Source of the DNA: Spartobacteria bacterium
Lineage (GTDB): Bacteria; Verrucomicrobiota; Verrucomicrobiia; Chthoniobacterales; UBA10450
Length of the DNA: 64,000 bases
NCBI GenBank assembly: GCA_003169975.1
Contig: PNAA01000034.1
Span: 62,001 to 126,000 of the forward strand
Reading direction: 5' to 3'
Below, piece after piece: positions 24,645-36,888 of the stretch (position 1 is its first letter; every line of letters begins with the position of its first letter). The notes under the pieces were generated by a model. It searched no databases and was not told the origin of the DNA. It was given only the letters and a program-made list of their open reading frames with translations. The position numbers and the translations under genes were made by a program.

Positions 24645-25673
24645 TTACTTCGTCGCGGCGAAGTAAAGCTTGCCCTGGGCGAAGTCGATAATGCCCCAGC
24701 TTTGACCGATGAAGTCCATGCCGAGCAAACCAACCACTCGGCCTCCCGTGGGCAGAAGATAAGGCACGGGTTGCACCTGCACTTTGGGACGATAGGTCTC
24801 CACTCCGCCGATCTTGAAGCTGGCGGGGTCGGCCCATTCCGGTTCGATTTCCGCTCCCGCAGCGTCGGTCATTGTCCTTCCCCCCGACCGGTAGGTTTTC
24901 AGCCCCGCCCGCGCCGCAAAGTGACTTTCCACCAGGGTGATGTCATCCCCGGTGTCAATGATCATCTTGCCTGAAACACCGTTGATCGAGACGTCAACGA
25001 GCAATCCATAACCTGTCACCTGGAAGGAAGCCTCGGAAAAACCCAGCGGCTTGAGCGCTGGTCCAAGTCGAGGAGTTCGTCCGGTTCCCGGCGGTTTCAG
25101 ATAAAGGCGCCGATTGGCGGGATCAATGATCGCGGCGCACATGCGCAAAAACCCCAGGCCGAGAAACCCGTCCGCATCGTTCCTCACTGCTCGCGCGTTG
25201 TCGAGCATGCCGTCCGTAAACCAAAGGCCCCCCTGAGCGTGTCCCTCCAGGACTGGAAGCGACGCGAAGTGAAGAGTGACTCTCGAGACCTGAACATTTC
25301 CGAGCACCAGCGAGTCGGCGATTCCCTTGCTCTGATGCCCGATGGCCTTGCCGCTCAGGCTGTGCCCGACGTCTTTGATGGGCTGCAGCGCGGTACGCAA
25401 ATAGACGGCGGCCGCGTTTTTCATCGTAATCTCTTCGGAGCAAAATCCGGTGTCCAGAAGGAAGCGAACCGGGTGGCCGTTGAGAGCTCCTTCCATGAAA
25501 AATTCGTTTTCCACCGGCTGTTTCATCTCGACCACGCCGTAACCATCGCGCCGGAGCGCGTCGAGGTGCAGTGGGCTTCTGGCTTGGGCGACGGAAAGGC
25601 AAAGCGTCGCAACAGCCAGACGGCAAGCAGTTTGAACAATCCGTACCCACGCTCCGGGAAAAACATTTTGCAT
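24645..25673 (-). CDS. Secreted retropepsin-like aspartic protease with two DTG domains
   Basis: ATG 25673 gives 342 residues with a signal-like start (VRIVQTACRLAVATLCLSVA then QARS). Two tandem aspartic-protease half-domains are present: FLLDTGFCSEEI in the first and MIIDTGDDITLVESHFAARA in the second, the latter followed by the hydrophobic LLGMDFIGQSWGIIDFAQGK. The open frame reaches 26069 but the extension is not protein-like and crosses the neighbouring gene. One chain with two DTG motifs could form a pepsin-like bilobal enzyme without dimerising. Target unknown. Confidence 0.82.
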   Translation of the reverse strand: MQNVFPGAWVRIVQTACRLAVATLCLSVAQARSPLHLDALRRDGYGVVEMKQPVENEFFMEGALNGHPVRFLLDTGFCSEEITMKNAAAVYLRTALQPIKDVGHSLSGKAIGHQSKGIADSLVLGNVQVSRVTLHFASLPVLEGHAQGGLWFTDGMLDNARAVRNDADGFLGLGFLRMCAAIIDPANRRLYLKPPGTGRTPRLGPALKPLGFSEASFQVTGYGLLVDVSINGVSGKMIIDTGDDITLVESHFAARAGLKTYRSGGRTMTDAAGAEIEPEWADPASFKIGGVETYRPKVQVQPVPYLLPTGGRVVGLLGMDFIGQSWGIIDFAQGKLYFAATK

Positions 25674-25965
25674 CCTTTTATTTGGGACCCGAGGCCCCGG
25701 GTTTGGCAAGCTCGAAAGCGTGAAAATCCTCCACCTGTGAATAGAAAGGTGGGGAATTCGAATTCGGGCGGGCTGGTGAAGGAAAAAGGGAGAATCAGAC
25801 CTCAACCGCGGCGCCGGCCGAAAATCTGCGACCGATGGGGATGGCATTCCTCGAGGCCAATCCCGTCTTTCCTGCGGTCGATGGCTGCGCGGAGGCCGAT
25901 TGCCGAAATGGTCGGAAACATGTCTTGGCGCGGCGTGCGTTTCACCAGCAGGAAACCAGTCGTTG

Positions 25966-26430
25966 ATGAAAGCTCTGCCGATCGTCGCGCTCTGCTGCGC
26001 TGGTTTGTTCTTGTCCTTCACGGCGCCGTTCCCAGTCAGGCCGGCGAAGGAGCCAACGGCGTCGCTCAAAGAAGAATTGGTGAAACTGGAGAAGCAGTCG
26101 TGGGAGGCCTGGAAGAATCATGACGGGAAGTTCTTCGAGGGCTTTCTTTCTGACGATCACGCGGAGATCGGCTTTGGCGGAGTAACCAGCAAGGCGTCAG
26201 TCGTGGCCGGCGTGGCCAGCGGGGTGTGCGAGGTGAAGAGCTATACGGTGGACAACTTCGAGCTGCGGATGCTGGGAAGCGATGCGGCGTTGCTGACTTA
26301 TCACGAAGCACAAGATACCAGGTGCCAGGGGAAGGCGGTCCCTTCGCCCTGCTGGGTTAGCTCGCTTTACATGAAGCGGGGCGAACGCTGGCTCAACGTG
26401 CTGTATCAACAGACGCCAGCGGCGAAGTAG
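25966..26430 (+). CDS. Exported NTF2-like/DUF4440 protein
   Basis: ATG 25966 (MKALPIVALCCAGLFLSFTA) gives 154 residues with a signal sequence. The rest reads LKEELVKLEKQSWEAWKNHD, FFEGFLSDDHAEIGFGG and a C-terminal WVSSLYMKRGERWLNVLYQQ, the cone-like NTF2/DUF4440 fold. Cys 126 and Cys 133 (region RCQGKAVPSPC) could pair in the periplasm. Such proteins bind small ligands or have no enzyme activity. The function is not known. Confidence 0.75.
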   Translation: MKALPIVALCCAGLFLSFTAPFPVRPAKEPTASLKEELVKLEKQSWEAWKNHDGKFFEGFLSDDHAEIGFGGVTSKASVVAGVASGVCEVKSYTVDNFELRMLGSDAALLTYHEAQDTRCQGKAVPSPCWVSSLYMKRGERWLNVLYQQTPAAK

Positions 26431-26458
26431 CCATGGGAGAAGCAGCGACGTTTCGTCG

Positions 26459-27132
26459 TTAATCTTCGCGCGAGGTCGAGCTATCGGCGTGGACGATGTG
26501 CAGACCGACAAGACGCGCGACCAGCACGGTGAGGTAAATCTGTCCAGTTATTGCCTCGAGGACAGCCAGGTGCGCGCGGCAGGCGAATGCGGGAGGATGT
26601 CACCGTAACCTACCGTAGTAAGGGTAATGAAACTGAAGTAGCGGAACTGCATCACACGGCCAACGTAGTCGTCTGCCGCCGTCGCGGATAACGCAAAAAA
26701 CGAACCCGGCTGCAATTCGTCGATCAGGGCGTAGGTGAACGTCCAGGTGTAGCCGATGAGCATGTAGACACAAATGGCGGCAAAGATCTTGTCGGCGGTA
26801 ACCCTGCTGGAGCGCAGGACATAGCCAAGAATGGTGACCGAGAAAAAGGCGATGAGAAGGATGATAAAACTGTGCGAGAGAAGCGCCGCCCAGTGCTGCC
26901 GAGAAGCGACTAGCACCCAGGTCGCAATGATCGATATCGCGGACAAGGCGACCGCGAAGAGTCGCTTGCGCTCGAAGAGCGCATAGGATCCGGCGATCAG
27001 CACTGTTGCCGCGATGACGTTCAGAATGAGGGCTCCCTGGCGAACGCCAGCTGCCAACGGGGTGACAAGGAAGAGAAAGAGAATGGAAATCAGCAGCGCG
27101 AGATGCCGCCAGTGCTCCTTGGGCTTGACCAT
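26459..27132 (-). pseudogene. Ion channel (TVGYG pore) interrupted by a frameshift
   Basis: ATG 27132 (MVKPKEHWRHLALLISILFL) opens a frame with about six hydrophobic segments and the potassium selectivity filter in FSFITLTTVGYGDILPHSP. It then runs out of frame at AARTWLSSRQ. One missing C in the acctgg at about 26578 explains it: the other frame gives LAVLEAITGQIYLTVLVARL then VGLHIVHADSSTSRED and a stop at 26459, the normal ending of this two-pore-helix channel family. The uninterrupted product would be about 224 residues. A K+ channel is expected; a sequencing error is a serious alternative to real loss. Confidence 0.75.
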
Positions 27133-27155
27133 TACGCTGCTGGTCCCGTGATCGC

Positions 27156-27665
27156 CTAGTGACGGCAACGCGCCATCAATTCGCCGCGGGCGAGGATGTG
27201 ATTTTTGAGAGCGCGGTCCAGCGCAGAACGTTTCGCGCCGGACTTGAGATCCATTTTTTGGTCGAGCGCGAAGACGCGAAAGTAGTAGCGATGTGTGCCG
27301 GAAGGCGGACACGGCCCGCCGTAGCCGCGTTTCCCGAAATCGTTAGTCCCTTCGATCGCAACGTTGGGGACGCTCTGCGCGCTGATCTGCGTTGTGCCAG
27401 GGTCGATGTTCCAGACGAGCCAATGCGTGAACAAACCGCCCGGCGCGTCGGGATCATCCACGATCAGGGCGAGGCTCTTCGCTGCTTTCGGGATGCCGCG
27501 AAACTGAAGCGGCGGGTTCCGGTCGGCGCCTTGGCAGGTGAACTCGGTCGGAATCATCCCGCCCGATTGGAAAGCAGGGCTGCTGACGTTGATTTGCGCC
27601 GATGCCGTCGCGCTCAACGCGAAAGCCAATGCGAAACCTGACAACATGATCCTGCGCGTTTTCAT
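27156..27665 (-). CDS. YbhB/YbcL-type PEBP protein, exported
   Basis: ATG 27665 (MKTRRIMLSGFALAFALSAT) gives 169 residues with a signal peptide ending ASAQ. Phosphatidylethanolamine-binding-protein family marks: GGMIPTEFTCQGADRNPPLQ, LALIVDDPDAPGGLFTHWLV (D-P-D-A-P and H-W), YGGPCPPSGTHRYYFRVFAL (G-P-x-P-P-x-G-x-H). Lies 23 bp upstream of the ion channel gene in the same direction. Bacterial members are soluble proteins of unknown target. Confidence 0.9.
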   Translation of the reverse strand: MKTRRIMLSGFALAFALSATASAQINVSSPAFQSGGMIPTEFTCQGADRNPPLQFRGIPKAAKSLALIVDDPDAPGGLFTHWLVWNIDPGTTQISAQSVPNVAIEGTNDFGKRGYGGPCPPSGTHRYYFRVFALDQKMDLKSGAKRSALDRALKNHILARGELMARCRH

Positions 27666-27727
27666 TCGAGACCGATTAATTCCTAACAGACAATCGGTGC
27701 AGAGGACAAGAATCCGCTCGCGACGAT

Positions 27728-28258
27728 TCAAGCTTGTTTCTCGTAGATGCCGACGAAAGCGGTCTTCCAACTCGCGCCGGTGTTGGTCGAGGTGGCCCAT
27801 TCCTGTTTGACCTTGCCATCCGGGAGCGGCGTCCAGGTGATGCGGTTGATCACGGTCCCCTTCGCGCCTTTGCTTTCCCCGCTGAGGACCATGGCGCCGT
27901 CTTTGAGGTTTCCTCGAAGATGCAGAATCGTGCCGTCGCCGCCGACCCAATCCTGGTGCCATTTTTGATCGGTGGAATCGTAATAGTTGATGCTCATCCC
28001 GCCCTTGCCGGACACGGAAGTCCATTGCTCGCGGATGGCGCAACCTTCGGATTGCCGGCTAACCTCGCTCGTGCCGACCTGTTGGCCCTGCGGGTTGGTG
28101 ACTTTCCATTTGCCTAACCAAAAGTCGAATTGCCGGAACTCCGGCGCGACACACGCGGGCGGCGGGGAAGGCGCGGGCGGGCGCGCGGGGGCCGGCGACT
28201 CCGCCCGCGAAGTCGAGATGAGCGCGAGAGAGACGACAATCGGCGCCAGGAATTTCAT
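27728..28258 (-). CDS. Exported DUF1579-like protein
   Basis: ATG 28258 (MKFLAPIVVSLALISTSRAE) gives 176 residues: a signal peptide, a Pro-rich linker (PAPARPPAPSPPPACV) and a lipocalin-like domain starting FRQFDFWLGKWKVTNPQGQQ with VNGG-like SINYYDSTDQKWHQDWVGGD. F-W-x-G-x-W at the start of the domain is typical of DUF1579/DUF1794-type barrels. It is upstream of the PEBP gene by 62 bp. A second DUF1579 protein is at 29883. Ligand unknown. Confidence 0.7.
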   Translation of the reverse strand: MKFLAPIVVSLALISTSRAESPAPARPPAPSPPPACVAPEFRQFDFWLGKWKVTNPQGQQVGTSEVSRQSEGCAIREQWTSVSGKGGMSINYYDSTDQKWHQDWVGGDGTILHLRGNLKDGAMVLSGESKGAKGTVINRITWTPLPDGKVKQEWATSTNTGASWKTAFVGIYEKQA

Positions 28259-28390
28259 CGACGTATCATTAGCTGATTTCTGTCCGCCTTGAAAGTCCGG
28301 GCGGTTCCTGCGCAGCCGGGAGAGCGAACCTGGAAGCAATGACGAATGAGAAAAACAGGACGCAGGATCGCAGCCGTTCAGATCTCTTCG

Positions 28391-28679
<289 letters not shown>

Positions 28680-28736
28680 CCCGGTCGCACCCAGCCTAAC
28701 GAATCTAAGATGGACGCCCGGAAGGCGAATCCGCCG

Positions 28737-29852
28737 TCACGCCATCACCTCGCGGAAGGCCGCGAGGAAAGCTTCCATCTCGGATTTCTTGCCGATGGTG
28801 AGGCGCAGGTGGTTAGGCATGGCGCGGAATAATCGGCCGACCTGGACTTTTCTCTGTTTCAGCGTCGCGATGAGCGGAACGACCGGACGTTTCACGTCAA
28901 TCATGATGAAGTTCGCCTGCGGCGGGATGGTCTCGTAGCCCATTTTCTTGAGTTCGCCGATGATGAACGATCTCGTTTCCGCGTTGAGCCGGCGCCCATT
29001 CGTCACCCGGTCCGGGTCGTCCAGGCTCGCCGTCGCCGCGGCCAGAGCCATGATGTTGATGCTATCCCAGGCTTGCCGCACGCGCAGTCGTTCCACCGCA
29101 TAAGATTGCGCGACACAATAGCCGCAGCGCAGTCCCGCCATGCCGTAAATTTTGGAGAAGGTGCGCGCAACCATCAGGTTGGGATGATCTTTGACCAGCG
29201 GGATGACGCTCTCGTAGTCGGGACTATCGGCGTAGTGATGATACGCTTCGTCGACCAAAATCATCGTCTTGTCCGGCGCTTTCTCGATGAACTCGCGCAG
29301 CGCGTTCTTCGGCGAAATGCTGGCGGTGGGATTGTTCGGATTGCAGATGTAAACCAGACCGCCCTTCGCCGCCGCCATCATCCTGGGCAGATCGTGACCA
29401 AAGGTCAGCGTCAACGGAACCTTCACGATCTCGGCGCCGCCCTGGGTGGCGTGATAAAGGATGGCCTCGAAGGTCGGGTCGGCGACCACGAGCGCGCCGC
29501 GGCCGATGCCGGATCCGGTGAAGACGTCGGCGCAGAGTTTGAGGATCTCGCCCGAGCCATCGCCGAGCAGGATCTCATCACGACCGACGCCGTTGACCTT
29601 GGCGAGCGATTCCACGAGCGCGTCGGCCTGTTCATCGGGATAACGACAGGCCAGGCCGAAGGCATCGCTCATCGCCTGGAGCGCTTTGGGCGAAGGGCCG
29701 TAGGGATTTTCGTTCGAGCTCAGGCGGACGATCGTTGGGCCCGCGGGCGACGCGGCCGGTGCCGTCTGAGCAAGAGAAAGCGCCGGCCTGGCCACCGCGG
29801 CGGCCGCGCCGGCGCCTAACAATTGCGCGAATTTGCGCCGGGAGATGGTCAT
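28737..29852 (-). CDS. Tat-exported HisC-like pyridoxal-phosphate aminotransferase
   Basis: ATG 29852 (MTISRRKFAQLLGAGAAAAV) begins a twin-arginine signal (S-R-R-K-F) with a hydrophobic stretch and ALSLAQ cleavage region. The mature 340 residues are a class I/II aminotransferase of the histidinol-phosphate type: LSSNENPYGPSPKALQAMSD, LGDGSGEILKLCADVFTG, the PLP-binding YICNPNNPTA and MILVDEAYHHYAD, and the Schiff-base lysine in TFSKIYGMAGLRCGY. Its substrate outside the cytoplasm is unknown; aromatic amino acids or their keto acids are plausible. The gene next to it (29883) is a secreted DUF1579 protein in the same direction. Confidence 0.87.
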   Translation of the reverse strand: MTISRRKFAQLLGAGAAAAVARPALSLAQTAPAASPAGPTIVRLSSNENPYGPSPKALQAMSDAFGLACRYPDEQADALVESLAKVNGVGRDEILLGDGSGEILKLCADVFTGSGIGRGALVVADPTFEAILYHATQGGAEIVKVPLTLTFGHDLPRMMAAAKGGLVYICNPNNPTASISPKNALREFIEKAPDKTMILVDEAYHHYADSPDYESVIPLVKDHPNLMVARTFSKIYGMAGLRCGYCVAQSYAVERLRVRQAWDSINIMALAAATASLDDPDRVTNGRRLNAETRSFIIGELKKMGYETIPPQANFIMIDVKRPVVPLIATLKQRKVQVGRLFRAMPNHLRLTIGKKSEMEAFLAAFREVMA

Positions 29853-29882
29853 TTGCGACGAACGCTTTGAGTTACCGACCAC

Positions 29883-30533
29883 CTACTTTTTGCGCGTGTA
29901 GTTGATTTCCATCGTTTTCATTTCTCCCTGCCCGCGATCTTCGTAGTATTCCAAGGAGTGCTGCTTCTTGTCGGCAAGCTTGACCACCTGGCGGACCTTG
30001 CTGGTCATTCCCGGCATCATCTCGGCCGTCCCTGTGTAGGTTAAGCTTTGCGTCGCCGGATCGTAGCTCCCTTCCAACATCATGATCCCCGTCCCCATGT
30101 TGTCGATCCAGGTTGAAACAAATTTCTGTTTCACGTTGTCGTAAGCGTCGATCGACATGCCTTTGAATTCCACCTTCTTCATTTTTCCGTCCGCTCCGGG
30201 CATCTCCATTTTGCCGCTGACATCGCCAATGACATAGCGGCCACCCATGATCGACTTATAGACCGTCGTGCCGCTCGACTCGCTCGGCGGAGCGTCGGGC
30301 GCCATCCAGAATTTCACTTTGTAACTCCAGGTGCCGACCATGTCGGCCAGAATTTTGTGATTGTCCCCCGGCTTGGCCATTTCCATCATCTTGGCCATCA
30401 TTTCTTTTTCGTCCGGCTTGGCCGCGGGCGAGGCGGCGGGGCCGTCGGTTTTTGGCTCCTCGGCAAACAGCGGAGCCACCATGAATGCCGCGGTGAGAGC
30501 GGCGGTGAGTGAAGCAATCTTGATCGTGTTCAT
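29883..30533 (-). CDS. Exported DUF1579 protein
   Basis: ATG 30533 (MNTIKIASLTAALTAAFMVA) gives 216 residues with a signal peptide, a Met/Lys-rich helix (KEMMAKMMEMAKPGDNHKIL) and the DUF1579 barrel: MVGTWSYKVKFWMAPDAPPS, MGGRYVIGDVSGKMEMPGAD, FVSTWIDNMGTGIMMLEGSY. The start is 138 bp from the divergent nifJ start, and the pair may share regulation through the palindrome at 30614. It is followed by the Tat-exported aminotransferase after 30 bp. Role unknown. Confidence 0.85.
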   Translation of the reverse strand: MNTIKIASLTAALTAAFMVAPLFAEEPKTDGPAASPAAKPDEKEMMAKMMEMAKPGDNHKILADMVGTWSYKVKFWMAPDAPPSESSGTTVYKSIMGGRYVIGDVSGKMEMPGADGKMKKVEFKGMSIDAYDNVKQKFVSTWIDNMGTGIMMLEGSYDPATQSLTYTGTAEMMPGMTSKVRQVVKLADKKQHSLEYYEDRGQGEMKTMEINYTRKK

Positions 30534-30613
30534 GGCGCGATTCTTTTCAGTGATTCGCATTCGGTCAAGCTTATCCAGCGGGCTTGCTGAGTATGGCCGC
30601 GCAATAATTGCAC

Positions 30614-30638
30614 AGCTAAACGCAACCAGCGTTTAGCT
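30614..30638. promoter_or_regulatory. Palindromic operator candidate between nifJ and DUF1579 gene
   Basis: agctaaacgc and gcgtttagct are perfect 10-base arms around aacca, lying 32 bp upstream of the nifJ ATG in a 137-bp divergent gap. The position suits a repressor or activator site for nifJ and perhaps the divergent gene. Confidence 0.5.
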
Positions 30639-30670
30639 GAGAAAGAGAGGCTTGGTTACGCTGCGGTCGA

Positions 30671-34368
<3,698 letters not shown>

Positions 34369-34372
<4 letters not shown>

Positions 34373-35370
34373 ACCTGACGACCACCTATCTCGGATTGAA
34401 GCTGCGGACGCCGTTTGTGCCCTCGGCTTCGCCGCTTTCGGAACATCTCGACAACGTCAAGCGGATGGAAGACGCCGGCGCCGCCGCCATCGTTTTCCAT
34501 TCCCTCTTTGAGGAGCAGCTGCGGCATGATCGCCAGGAACTGAATTACAATCTCACCCAGGGGACCGAGAGTTTCGCCGAGGCGCTGAATTATTTTCCCG
34601 AGCCGCCCGAGTTCAAGGTCGGTCCCGAGGCGTATGTCGAGCATATCGCGAAAGCGAAAGCGGCCACCAGCATTCCCATCATCGGGAGCCTGAACGGTTC
34701 GACCTTTGGCGGCTGGCAAACCTACGCGCGGCAGATCGAGCAGGCCGGGGCCGACGCCCTCGAGCTGAACATTTACTCACTGCCGACCGATCCGGATCTC
34801 TCGAGTGAGGACATCGAGGAGAGCTACCTGACGATTCTCGCTTCGGTCAAAGGCCAGTTGAAAATTCCGGTGGCGGTGAAGCTCAGCCCGTTCTTCACCA
34901 ACTTCGCCCGCTTCGCCCGCCGGCTCGACCAACACGGGGCGAACGCGCTCGTCCTTTTCAATCGTTTTTACCAGCCGGACATCGAGCTCGAGACGTTGGA
35001 GATCACGCCAAACGTGCTCCTGAGCACGCCGATGGCGATGCGATTGCCGATGCGGTGGATCGCGATTCTCTACGGCCGGATCGGCGCGAGCCTGGCCGCG
35101 ACCAGCGGGATTCATCGCGCGACCGATGCGCTCAAGATGCTCATGGCGGGCGCCGACGTGACGATGCTTTGCTCGGTCCTGCTCCGACGCGGCATCGCGC
35201 ACATCCGCGTGATGGAGCGCGAGATGCGGGAATGGATGGAAGAACACGAATACGAATCGGTCGAGCAACTCAAAGGCAGCATGAGCCAGAAGAATTGTCC
35301 CGAGCCGGTCGCCTTCGAACGCGCGCAATATATGCGGGCGCTCCAAACCTATCCGGTCCGCGACGTTTGA
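34369..35370 (+). CDS. Dihydroorotate dehydrogenase-like flavoprotein
   Basis: The 333-residue TIM-barrel FMN protein starts MNLTTTYLGLKLRTPFVPSA and has LELNIYSLPTDPDLSSEDIE, VKLSPFFTNFARFARRLDQH and TSGIHRATDALKMLMAGADV (phosphate-binding end of the barrel). It resembles class 1 DHODs such as PyrD, but the catalytic-loop region lacks the usual Cys/Ser context. The gene overlaps the nifJ stop by 4 bp (ATGA), and similar genes are often next to nifJ in other bacteria, so a role tied to PFOR rather than pyrimidine synthesis is likely. The precise reaction is unknown. Confidence 0.85.
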
Positions 35371-35385
35371 GCCGGAGGCTTCGGG

Positions 35386-36888
35386 CTATCCGAAGGAAGC
35401 AAGGATCCGCGCGACCAGTGTTCCCGGGATGATCCCGAGCAGGAGCACGGCGCCGGCGAGCACGAGCAGCGTCATCTTGGGCAGGTAATCGGCGCGCATC
35501 TCGAAATCGTAGCGAGCGACCGCCGGCGTGGCCTGCGCGTTTTCATCGAGAAAGATGACCTTGAGGACGATGAGGTAGTAATAAAGCGAGATCAGGCTGC
35601 CGAAGAGCGCGAGCGCGACGAGCCAGAGCAGGCCGTGATTTGCGCCGGCCCGCAGGGCGGTGCTGAAGAGATAAAACTTGCCGAAAAATCCGGCGAGCGG
35701 CGGAAGCCCCGCGAGCGAGAGCAGAAAGATCGCCATGCAGCCGGCAAGGAGCGGCGAGCGCGCGCGCAGCCCGGCGAAGTCGGCCAGGTCGTCGCCGCCA
35801 TTTTCACGCCTAACGAATCCAACAACACCAAAAGCCCCGACGAGCGTGACCGCGTAGATCGTCGTGTAAAAAAGCGTCGCGGAAAATCCGGCGCGGCCGC
35901 CCGCGATGAGTCCGAGCAAAGTGTAACCGCCATGGGCCACGGCTGAGTAGGCGAGCAGTCGACGAACATTTTTTTGCACGAGCGCGACGAGGTTGCCGAT
36001 GAGAATTGAGAGGGCGGAGAGGACCGCTAGGATCGGCGTCCAGCCGGCGATCAGCCCATGCCAGTCCGCGCTGCCCGATACCGGACCGAAGCCAATGAGG
36101 AGGATTTTCCCGAGGACGATGAAGGACGCGACCTTCGAGCCGGAAGCGATAAAACCGGCGGTCGAGACGGGCGCGCCCTGGTAGGCGTCCGGCGCCCAGA
36201 GATGAAAAGGCGCCGCTGCGATTTTGAAGAGGAACCCGATCAGGGTCATGACGATCCCGACGAAAAGCAGCGGCGGGAGAGCCTGCTCGGCGAGGCGCGG
36301 CCCGATCGCAGCCAGCGAAGTCGTGCCGGTGAAGCCATAGATAAGGCTCAGCCCGAAAAGCGTGAACGCGCTCGCCATGCTGCCGAAGAGGAAATATTTC
36401 AGGCCCGCTTCGGCCGAAGTCTGACTCGCTTTGTCGAACGCGGTCATGACGTAGAGCGAAAGCCCGGTCAGTTCGAGTCCGATGAAAATCATGAGCAGCT
36501 CTTCGCTTCCGATGAGGAGCATGAGCCCGACAGTGGCGAGCAGGATCATCGCGAGGTATTCGCCTTTGTTAGGCAAAAGTCGCTCGCCGCGCGCGAGAAT
36601 GACGGTGAAAAACGCCAGCACCAGAACGATCACCTGGAAAAGCGAATTGAGCGGCGAGACCACGAGCATCCCGTGAAAGAGCGTCGCGTGTCCGGGCAGC
36701 CTAACGATCGTGGCAGCGGCGATTGCCAGCCCCAGCGCCGCGACGAGTGCACCAAGTCCCGCTGTAGCGGCGGGCGTGTCGCCCGCTTCCCTTCGGCCCG
36801 TCACGAGCCCGATCGTCAAAACGACGAATGCCGTGAGCACAACGATCGCTTCCGGCGCGGCCAGTCGAAGAAGTTCCAGATAGCTCAT
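35386..36888 (-). CDS. nuoN: NADH-quinone oxidoreductase subunit N
   Basis: ATG 36888 (MSYLELLRLAAPEAIVVLTA) gives 500 residues and overlaps the nuoM stop by 4 bp (ATGA). It is an antiporter-like membrane subunit with about 13-14 helices. Conserved Glu and Lys of the proton path are visible in MIFIGLELTGLSLYVMTAFD (first Glu) and FGSMASAF/KIAAAPFHLWAPDAYQGAPV (Lys then His). The larger open frame to 37554 is only an upstream extension through nuoM. It ends the leftward nuo run, 15 bp from the end of the convergent DHOD-like gene. Confidence 0.93.
   Translation of the reverse strand: MSYLELLRLAAPEAIVVLTAFVVLTIGLVTGRREAGDTPAATAGLGALVAALGLAIAAATIVRLPGHATLFHGMLVVSPLNSLFQVIVLVLAFFTVILARGERLLPNKGEYLAMILLATVGLMLLIGSEELLMIFIGLELTGLSLYVMTAFDKASQTSAEAGLKYFLFGSMASAFTLFGLSLIYGFTGTTSLAAIGPRLAEQALPPLLFVGIVMTLIGFLFKIAAAPFHLWAPDAYQGAPVSTAGFIASGSKVASFIVLGKILLIGFGPVSGSADWHGLIAGWTPILAVLSALSILIGNLVALVQKNVRRLLAYSAVAHGGYTLLGLIAGGRAGFSATLFYTTIYAVTLVGAFGVVGFVRRENGGDDLADFAGLRARSPLLAGCMAIFLLSLAGLPPLAGFFGKFYLFSTALRAGANHGLLWLVALALFGSLISLYYYLIVLKVIFLDENAQATPAVARYDFEMRADYLPKMTLLVLAGAVLLLGIIPGTLVARILASFG

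Noticed and set aside
36470-36490. gttcgagtccgatgaa resembling a tRNA T-loop
   Set aside because: It is inside nuoN, with no acceptor stem or anticodon arm around it.
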